64,000 nucleotides of DNA, from positions 682,001 through 746,000 of the forward strand of contig JAFEKR010000008.1 of NCBI GenBank assembly GCA_019022495.1. Direction: 5' to 3'. The notes under the pieces are model-generated. The model was not told where the DNA came from. It worked only from the letters and a program-made list of their open reading frames with translations, and ran no database searches. Below are positions 56,231 through 64,000 of this stretch, piece by piece. The position numbers and the translations under genes were made by a program. The stretch comes from Epichloe hybrida (taxonomy: Eukaryota; Ascomycota; Sordariomycetes; Hypocreales; Clavicipitaceae). How positions within the stretch are numbered: position 1 is the stretch's first letter; the number at the start of each line of letters is the position of its first letter.

Positions 56231-57528
56231 GCATAAAGTAGTTTGCGAACGCCTAGATAATGATTGGGATATCCCTAACAATATGACTGATACAATTATG
56301 GGGTTGCACGCTTGGATCCCAAAAAAAAAATCGTGGATATATGACTGACCACATTTGTTGGCCCTTTAAAATCAGAACGAGGGCAATTGGCAACAGCAGA
56401 AGAATTGCCAGGAAAGCTCCTCCCGTCCCTTGCTCTTAACGTCGTCTCCCACGTGCCAAAAACACTCTACCTTCCTCTCAGCTCTGGCCATCTGCAGACT
56501 AACAACCCATCCCATCCCATCTCATCATCCCATTACTTGGCTAGGTCGTCTAACCGTCGATGCAACACTTTGCCGTCGCAGTCTCGCCATTAGGACTAGA
56601 TCGCGGCTAAGCCCAGCCACAATCGTTCTATGCCCCTGTGCCTGCCTAAAGACAATTCGGGGTAGTCGCAGGTCATGTGACGTAGATGTGAGGGGAAAGT
56701 GAGGAGAACGCGTGAGTGCGGGCAGCCGACAGCCCTAGTTCTCTTGTCCCAATAGCACAATCCTTCTTTCACGCCTCGATGCCAAGTGGCACATGTTGCG
56801 CTGCTATGAGAGCTCTACATGGCTAGCCTACAATTTGCCTCATCAGCAGGTGAATTTAGATTGGTCGCTGTTCATTGACGCTGTTCATTGATTGCAAACA
56901 AATATAGCAGCAGCAGCAGCTTTCCTGGGTCAGCAGCTATCCACACAACACGTTCAGCAACAGGTAAGTCGATGATTTTGGTTGTGGGTTGTTGGCTGGC
57001 TCACACCGCCGACGAAGCTCTTTGCTCTTGGTGCCTGACTTGGTACTTGCTCACATTCTTGTCTTGTCGGGGCCAATGACTTCACCGCCCCAGACAAAAA
57101 AAACACTTCGGAAAATCAATCACGGACACTACGGCAGAAGGTTCACAGGTGTGGGCAGAATCAGAACATTACTATAGAGCTTAATGTTTCCGTCAACGCT
57201 TCAGGTCTTGTACGCGCGACCGCTGCCTGCATAAGACGAGAGAGAGAGAGAAACAGCTATTAATAAGTGATGAAAGTATTTGATGCCTCAGGCACACACA
57301 ACATCTGGAACTGTGCAAGTTCTGCGAGAGTGAAGAAAAAAAAAAAAAAAAAAAAAAAAAAGTTCGATACCCCCTCCAACCCAGAAAGTGGGTCCGTAAA
57401 ATAACAGCCCCCTCCTCCTGGGCTTCACACTCTTCCCTGTGTAATCAACTTATCTCCCACTCATCCAACCGTCCGTCTCGACTCGCTCGCCCCCATTCCG
57501 TCGTCGATCTTTCTTCGCAACAGTCACA
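56231..57528. promoter_or_regulatory. Promoter region of the EF-1-beta gene
   Basis: 1.3 kb with no supportable gene. It holds an AGCAGCAGCAGCAG tract (56907-56920), a GAGAGAGAGAGA tract (57239-57251), and an uninterrupted run of 26 A (57336-57361) about 170 bp before the start codon. Poly(dA:dT) tracts of this kind are commonly nucleosome-poor in promoters of strongly expressed genes. Confidence 0.45.
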
Positions 57529-58758
57529 ATGGGTTTCACCGATTTCCTCTCTGATGCTGGCTTGAACCGTGAGTTTGTCTCTGCTGACGCGAAACCCAAT
57601 TTCACGTCTGCCTGCGTGGTGCTGGCGGGCGATGAACCCCCCACCCCCGCTATGCCTCCTCGCGATCTCACAATTTTCTTCTTCTTCGGACTTGTGTTTG
57701 GCCTTGCCAACGTAGACTTTTGACTGACTACGTCGATCGGATAGTTCTTAACAACTGGGTTCAGACTCGCTCTTACATTACTGGGTACGTTGATAAAGTT
57801 GATCCGCGCCGTCTTTAACCATTCGCACTTTCTGTTGTGCTGTGTAATGGTGGGGGAGGGGCTAGTAAGGAGACGGACAGTGGCTTCATTGACCCGTTCA
57901 ATATGCTTTCTTAACGTATACGACTTTTTGTCAAACCCCCAAACTTCGAAGCTGCATTGTATCTGTCCGGGTACCCCACCACTGCACGTCTGCACCCACA
58001 ATATCTGCTATCAAAACGGTTCTGCAGCTACCAAAGCCGATGAACTCTGTTGACTAACTCTGTCTTGCTCTTTAGCTACTCTGCCACCCAGGCCGACGTT
58101 GCTTGCTTCAAGGCCTTGAAGTCTAGCCCCGATGCCGAGAAGTTCCCCCACGCTGCTCGTTGGTACAAGCACATTGCTACCTTTGAGGACGAATTCGCCA
58201 GCCTCTCCGGCGATGCTAGCAAGCCCTACACTGTCTACGGACCCGATGTTTCTGAGGTCACCCTGAACCCCGCCAAGGCCCCTGCCGCCGAGGATGATGA
58301 CGATGATGTCGACCTGTTCGGCTCTGATGACGAGGAGGATGGCGAGGCCGCCCGTGTCCGTGAGGAGCGTCTGGCCGAGTACCGCAAGAAGAAGGAGGCC
58401 AAGCCCAAGACCATTGCTAAGTCTGTTGTCACTCTTGACGTGAAGCCTTGGGGTGCGTACAGAACACAAAAGAACTCCTCTCGAACTCGCCTATTGTGGC
58501 ATAGCCCATGCTGACAGCGCCCTCATAGACGATGAGACCGACATGAAGGCTCTAGAGGAAGCCGTCCGCGGCATTGAAAAAGACGGTCTTGTCTGGGGTG
58601 CCTCCAAGCTCATCCCCGTTGGTTTCGGTATCAAGAAACTCCAGATCAACCTTGTCATTGAGGATGAGAAGATCTCCCTGGCCGAGCTCGAGGAGGAGAT
58701 CCAGGAGTTCGAGGATTTCGTCCAGTCCACCGATGTTGCTGCCATGCAGAAGCTCTAA
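57529..58758 (+). CDS. Translation elongation factor 1-beta (eEF1B alpha)
   Basis: Guanine-nucleotide exchange factor that recharges eEF1A with GTP during elongation. Four exons: 57529-57568, 57745-57784, 58076-58452 and 58529-58758; introns of 176, 291 and 76 nt; 228 residues, typical for the family. The small first exons give [13 protein letters not shown] and [14 protein letters not shown]. The GST-like N-terminal part continues [14 protein letters not shown]. An acidic linker follows ([20 protein letters not shown]). The C-terminal exchange domain holds [40 protein letters not shown] and ends VAAMQKL. Two early introns near the start codon are usual for highly expressed fungal translation genes. 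Confidence 0.95.
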
Positions 58759-59614
58759 ATGCGTCCCATCATCAACTCTTCGCGCTTCTAACCCCCCGCT
58801 CTATACTGCGTCCTCCTCTTACATATGTAATGTCGCAACACAACGCATAATTCGTTACCACAAATGAGCATAAACCTCCAATGGATTGAGGGGGATATTC
58901 TGCCGAGTTATGCATCGTGGCTGCAAACGACAAGTATTGAGCTGAGAGGGAAAATGGGCAGAGAGATAACACCTCTGAAAGAGCATTCCAACATGCCCGT
59001 TATGAGAGACCCTCTCTCACCGAGGAAAGACATGACCAAAAAAATATACCAGAACAACGAATATCATGTCAATATGAGAAGATGGGAAACGGACATCATG
59101 ACGGATTATTTCTCAGGGACCAAGGGGGGAGGGGGCAGTAAAACTTGTGCGCAGGAACCCAAAGTGTTGGTACTACTCCACGACCATAGACTATTGCCAC
59201 TTCGTGTGGCTAAGACGAAATATACTTTTACTTTCCTTTGTCGTGATCAGATCTGTGTTTTCTGTGATCTTTTCAAGTGTTACTGGCTAGCATACTTGCA
59301 TCGCAAACCGTTTTGAGCAGAACTTCCGTGTTGTGCGTACAAAATAGAGATGTTTATGAATTTGATGCTCCGTGTGTAATGAGCGAGAAATAATGGGGAC
59401 ACATACAGTTGTATTTCTACAGCGACGACCATCAAAACAAAAAGTCCACCAACTCCTTGGTGTTTCCCCTCTCTGCAACCGATTAGACTTCACGGGACCC
59501 TGGGCCAATTGCCAGTTGCCGTTATTCTTCCCGCCAGAAACATGGTAACCAAAACTGGATTTTGCCAGTCTCGACCTTCCTGTAACGCCGTGCCAAAAAG
59601 CAAGTAACAAAATT
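58759..59614. other. Convergent intergenic region
   Basis: The 856-bp gap between the ends of EF-1-beta and the RAD16-like gene. A 150-codon frame (58864-59316) shows no domain or codon pattern that supports it. I see 3' UTR-like sequence only. Confidence 0.45.
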
Positions 59615-62600
59615 TCAGGTACCTCTGAATAGAAATTGCATGTCCTCCGGACTAAGACTCTCCATCGCCTTGTCGTCGGCATTGATGGTCGAATGAATCA
59701 TGTTTGCCTTCTTCTCTTGAATGAGCACCATACGGCTTTCGACTGAGTCCTCGATGCATAGTCGCGTGATGGTGCAAGGTCGAGTCTGGCCAATGCGATG
59801 ACATCGGTCAGCAGATTGCCACTCTGCCGCGGGGTTCCACCATCTGCATGCACATGAATGAGTGAGTTGTTTTCACTGACTTCTTCTAGGAATGGAGGAC
59901 TTACGGATCAACAACAAACACTCTCGAGGCCTCCGTCAGATTGAGGGCGACACCGCCTGCTTTGAGCGAGACCAGGAAGCATTCTACATCTACGTTGTTC
60001 ATGAAGTGCTCAATGGAAGCCTGGCGTTGCGCCGGAGTCATGCTGCCATCGAGCATGACGGTCGTGATACCAGCTCGTCGGAGCCTCCACTCGATGAGCT
60101 GAAGCATGGTGGTAAACTGTGAAAAGATGATGGATTTGTGAGAAGCGTTATCTGAACGAAGCTTGTGCAAGTCATGGACAAGCAATTCAATTTTGGAGGA
60201 TGAGACCCAGTCGTCCATCTTGATTCGATTGATGATGGAGCTCTTCTTGACCAAGTTTTCATCCTGTTCAATCTCTGGTTGCTCCAGATCTATAGACAGT
60301 GCGATGTGGCAGGTCGGACAGTCGGGTGTATCCGTGGACCGAACATACCCAGACACGCAAGCTCGGCAGAAGTCATGTTTGCATCGACTTCGAATCGTAT
60401 CCTCGGCCGGCTCATCACAGATACAGCATACCAGGATATTCTGCCCACCCTCGGCGTTCTTCTTCAGCAGCAGATCCGGATGATCTGCCACTTGACGCAT
60501 CTGCATGATGAGACCAAAAATGTTGGCGTAGTTATTCAAAAGAACACCCTGAGCCACGTAGGTGTCAAATTTACGCTGTCCATTCGTCATGATGCTGTTG
60601 GCAAAGTCGTTCTCTTCTTCGCCAAAAAATTGTCTGTCAACGTGGACTTCTTTGACGGGCAACTCCATGGCGTTGGTGTGATCCTTCTTCAGTCGACGCA
60701 GCATAATTCTGTCCGTCATCAGTCGCAGCTTTCGGAATGCTTCGCGACCAGGCCCGACATTGCCAAACTTCTGTATAGGATTCAAAAGCTCTTGGTTGAA
60801 GACCGACACATGCTGCATACCAGCATGTTTGCAGTGAGTACAGCGACTCGCTTCATTCATTGACCACTCGAGGGTGGAGCACGGACACTGCTTGCACAAG
60901 TACAGCGCAAATGGTCGGATGTTGAGAAACCTAATCAAGGAGAAGAGCTCTCCGATTCGGTTCTGCAAAGGCGTGCCTGATAGACACCAGCGGTATTTCG
61001 TCTGCAAGGCAAAGCAAGCTTTGGCCGTCATTGTGCTTCGGGTTTTGATGCAGTGCGCTTCATCCAGGATGGCTCGATGGAAGTTGATGGAGTGGATAAC
61101 ACTCTTTTCTTTATGAATGCCATTTTTTCTTTTGAAACCCTTCTCCTGTTTTCGATACATGGACTCCAGGCTGTTATACGACATCATGATGACGTCGTAA
61201 GCTTTGAGTTCCTTGGCGGTGATGGTCTTGGCCTTTTGGTTCGTTCCGTGGAAGACGAACGTCTTGAGGGTGCCATCTGTGTATGACTTGATTTCAGACT
61301 GCCATTGCATCAACGCGACCGGGGGAACGAGAACGAGTGATGGTTGCTTGGCCGGATAGTCGGACATGATGAGAGAGACGGCTTGGATCGTCTTTCCGAG
61401 TCCCATCTCATCACCGAGCAAGCCGCCCTTCCATTCCATCCTTTCCATTTCTTTCATCCAAGCCAGACCTTCCAACTGGAAGGGCTTCAGCTGCCGCGAG
61501 ATGGTTGTAGGTTGCGCGGCCATGCCAGCTTTGATGACTGGCATCTTCTCCATATCATCCCACATGGTGATGATTTCCGGATGGTGGGTTTCAAGGCGGT
61601 CACGCTCCTTCTGAAGGCGCCTCTTGTTGCCTGATCTAAATGCTCGACGTTGGACCGCGATCCTGTTCAGGTCTGTTCCAGCTTCCTCAGCCTCACTAGA
61701 AGTCGACGAGTCGACACCAGTCGAAGAGTCGACACCAGTCGAAAAATCGACATTAGTCGGCACGGAAGAAGTCCATGTCATTCCAGAAATGAGATCAGCG
61801 ATTTCATCATCATCAATCTCGAGTTCATCTCCCGAGTCCTCGATTACAGTCGCACGAGGTCGGCCACGGCCACGGCCACGGCTACGGCCAGCCGCTTTTC
61901 CAGGCGCCTTGGGGTTTGAACGAGAAACAAGTCGTCTCTTGGCAGGGGCCTTCCCCTTGGTCGCTGTGCGTTTAGGCTGCGCAGGCTGTTTCCCCTTCTT
62001 CCTCTTGAAAAGCGGTTCATCCTCTGAATACGAATCCTCATCTCCGTCTTCTTCAGCCGCATCATCAGAGTCAGCAATTGGAACTTTGTCGTCCGAGAAA
62101 CCGGGTGCATCAGAGATTTTGCTTTCCAACGCGGCTGCGGCTGCCAGCTCGGCGTCCATATCAATATCTGATTGTGAATGATCTTCCGAATCAGGAATGA
62201 TTCTACTCTTTTTGGCTGGCGGAGCCAGTTGAATGGACGAACGAGTTGAGGCTCTGCCTCGCTTGGTAGCGTTGCGAGTGGGAAGAAGCGGCGGGAAGGC
62301 CTCTGCCCCCGCGGCTCGATGATTTCTTTGGCGTAACATGTTATGGGGCAACTCCTCCTCCTCGTCTGCTCTCGCAAACTCTTCTTCTTGCAATCTACGG
62401 GCAGTTTTGACATCTCTCTTCACATCAGACGAGAGATCACCATCGTCCTCGTCCTCCGAGTCGAATATTTCAGTTAGTTTCTTCCCTTTAGCCGGGTTCA
62501 AGGAGTAGACGCTATTTCTCAGTGCTCGATCAGTATCATCGAATTTTTCAACATTTGCCCTACTAGCCCTGCTAGGCAATCGAACTTCCAAAGAAGTCGT

Positions 62601-63093
62601 GGGCTGAAGAAACTTGGAGGAAGCCGAGCCTTCAAGGATGACTGGCGTGGCAACTTTGCTTGTCGCCGGCGTCGAGATTTCGCCGTCAGAGGAATAGTCC
62701 AGTGGCGTCGACACAGACGAAACAGAAGGGTCGCTGATGGCTGAGGCTTTCCCATCGTGTCTTGCGGTGGTCATTTGTGGTGCTGGCGAGGACGCGGCAG
62801 AGCTCGCGTGACTGGCTAGAAGGGATGCGCGGCTTGGTCGACCTCTGGGTCTTTTTGTTTTTGGTAATGGTGGGTTCTCAGAGACTACTATTTTATCTGT
62901 AGCTGCGGGTTTGGAGAATGCAGATCTCGTCCGTCGAGGTTCACTCATATCTGAGGTTGTCCTTGCTTAGACTACGCTCGTTCATTGAGCATATGTTTTG
63001 AGAGAGAGAGGGAAAAGACTCACCGGCGCTTTGCGACAAAGCTGGAGCACCAGGAGCACCAGCTTGTTGGAGAGAACGGCGCCCGCGAGGCAT
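59615..63093 (-). CDS. RAD16: RAD16-type SNF2 ATPase with RING finger
   Basis: Resembles yeast Rad16, the SNF2/RING subunit of the global-genome nucleotide excision repair complex with Rad7. Minus-strand exons 63024-63093, 59905-62950 and 59615-59843 give 1114 residues; introns are 73 and 61 nt. The N-terminus [15 protein letters not shown] is followed by ~450 residues of low-complexity, partly basic sequence. The ATPase core has [17 protein letters not shown] (Walker A, near residue 535), [13 protein letters not shown] (DEAH box) and [18 protein letters not shown]3HC4 RING lies inside the helicase ([20 protein letters not shown], then CPTC). The helicase C-half has [15 protein letters not shown] and [14 protein letters not shown]. 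The last splice yields [20 protein letters not shown], and the protein ends [12 protein letters not shown]. The extra N-terminal exon is inferred from splice sites and phase. Confidence 0.92.
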
Positions 63094-63737
63094 GATTGTA
63101 GGCAGCTTGACACCTGTTCCGAGGTTGACGTGAGGCAGAATGGCGAGGTTATGTACATGGATAAAGGAGGGCAATTGATGAAGGACGGTGGGATTGGAGT
63201 TTCTGGAACGCAAGGGGCAAAAGTTGCCACTTCCTTCTCTCGTTCAGTCATCCGTGACTTTTCGCACCATTTCACAGTGTCCAGAGAGGCGTAGGGCGCC
63301 ACCCGAGTTGCCAACTGAACACGAAAGCACGTGCCAGGGGGCAGGGACCTTGTTTTAAAGAGGCCGTCTTTTGCGTGAATCACGCACTGTACGACTCATT
63401 CCACATGCCGCGATTCTTGACCCAACCATGTGCACCGTCCACAGTGTGAATGGGCCAAGACAGGGGTCACAGCGCCAAACTCTGGACTGGTCCAAGGCGG
63501 GTGGGTCACAGTGACTGTCTGCCGAGATTCACACAGTAAAGTCGTCGTCGTTGAACAGAGCAAAAAACCACCACCAGACCAGACTGGACTCTCTGGCCTG
63601 GACGGTGCTGTCCAGTGTCAGAGCTGTGAATGGTGAATGGCGTCAGCGAACAGCAAGACCATACGGGGTACTTCATTCTCCGATAATCAATAAGCACTTG
63701 AACAAATAGTCTTCTTGGCTCTGTAGAGCAGGCTGCA
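63094..63737. promoter_or_regulatory. Divergent intergenic region upstream of RAD16-like gene
   Basis: Holds the RAD16-like promoter and possibly that of a gene at the right edge. Near 63429-63625 the sequence is rich in CAGTGTG, CAGTCC and ACCAGAC-like short words but has no clear repeat unit. No ORF is supported. Confidence 0.4.
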
Positions 63738-64000
63738 TGAAATCATGTAAGTTTCTCGCCTCGTCCTCTTCTCTCAAGGCTGGCCGCGTCTTCCAATTGA
63801 TGAGCTCACAATGTGCGCACACAGGGTTCGTCGGAGTCGAGCGCAGAATCAAGATGCGGCTGGCTCCCCAAGGCCGACCCGAAACATCACTGGACCGTAA
63901 GATGATTGATTCCCTTCCGCTCAGCATTGTACTTGACCTAACATGGCAATACCAGTCAGTCAGCCCTGACAGATTTCCTGGCTGTAAGTCTACAAATTCT
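63738..64000 (+). CDS. Possible 5' exons of a gene cut by the window edge
   Basis: An ATG at 63738 opens MKS and meets a donor GTAAGTTTC. A CACACAG acceptor at about 63826 leads into FVGVERRIKMRLAPQGRPET, then a GTAAGATG donor, an intron with CTAAC-like branch sequence, a CAG acceptor near 63966, and another GTAAGTC donor at 63985. The phases can be made to agree (SLD-PLTDFLA). The series of small exons with canonical borders is suggestive, but I do not recognise the product and most of the gene lies outside the window. Confidence 0.3.

Noticed and set aside
31907..64000. Secondary-metabolite or effector gene cluster beside the transposon
   Set aside because: The genes flanking the element (GPI1, TBCC, MED9, mutase) are conserved housekeeping genes; no synthase, tailoring enzyme or secreted effector-like gene is present.

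Overview
This window is nuclear DNA of a filamentous ascomycete, most likely Sordariomycetes/Hypocreales. Genes are dense and carry short GT-AG introns (mostly 52-100 nt) with CTAAC/CTGAC-like branch points. There is a full-length FREQUENCY (FRQ) clock protein, and a retrotransposon carries the extreme C-to-T/G-to-A signature of repeat-induced point mutation (RIP). A placement in Clavicipitaceae is only an impression. Exon joins were worked out by hand from splice sites, reading-frame phase and protein conservation.

Left arm (1-23,955): an AMO1/NUP42-like CCCH-finger FG nucleoporin; ribosomal protein uS10 (RPS20, minus); a CUE-domain protein resembling Cue3/ASCC2 whose RGG tail is out of frame; the DNA polymerase epsilon catalytic subunit (POL2, minus); COX20; a conserved acidic protein of unknown function (minus); an aldose 1-epimerase; a HIRIP3/DEK_C-like chromatin protein (minus); MDM35; a 92-residue two-helix membrane protein; and GPI1, which starts only 36 bp after the stop of that small gene.

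Middle (24,091-31,906): one complete 7.8-kb Ty1/copia LTR retrotransposon on the minus strand. It has 260-bp LTRs, a 5-bp target duplication (CGTTT) and a primer-binding site matching an initiator-tRNA-Met half molecule. It is heavily RIPed except for its outermost ~100 bp on each side. Nested inside it is an almost unmutated 620-bp LTR mini-element (TRIM-like) with 123-bp LTRs, its own 5-bp duplication (CTTTC) and three tRNA B-box-like blocks.

Right arm (31,907-64,000): tubulin-folding cofactor C; Mediator subunit MED9 (minus); cofactor-independent phosphoglycerate mutase; a 3.3-kb gene-poor stretch that should hold the clock-gene promoter and leader; frq; prenylcysteine oxidase; VID27; trehalose-6-phosphate synthase TPS1 (minus); the exosome nuclease RRP6; elongation factor 1-beta; a RAD16-type SNF2/RING repair ATPase (minus); and the possible first exons of another gene at the right edge.

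The genes are housekeeping genes from many pathways and do not form a functional cluster; no secondary-metabolite or toxin cluster is visible. Several neighbours share divergent promoters (RPS20/CUE3, POL2/COX20, the 289-residue gene/epimerase, the chromatin gene/MDM35, MED9/iPGM, TPS1/RRP6). The least expected signals are the mirror-image RIP boundaries in the two copia LTRs, the tRNA-like mini-element, a recurrent intergenic 9-mer TACTCCGTA, GATC-repeat candidate light elements upstream of frq, and a conserved internal FRQ start codon at residue 100.
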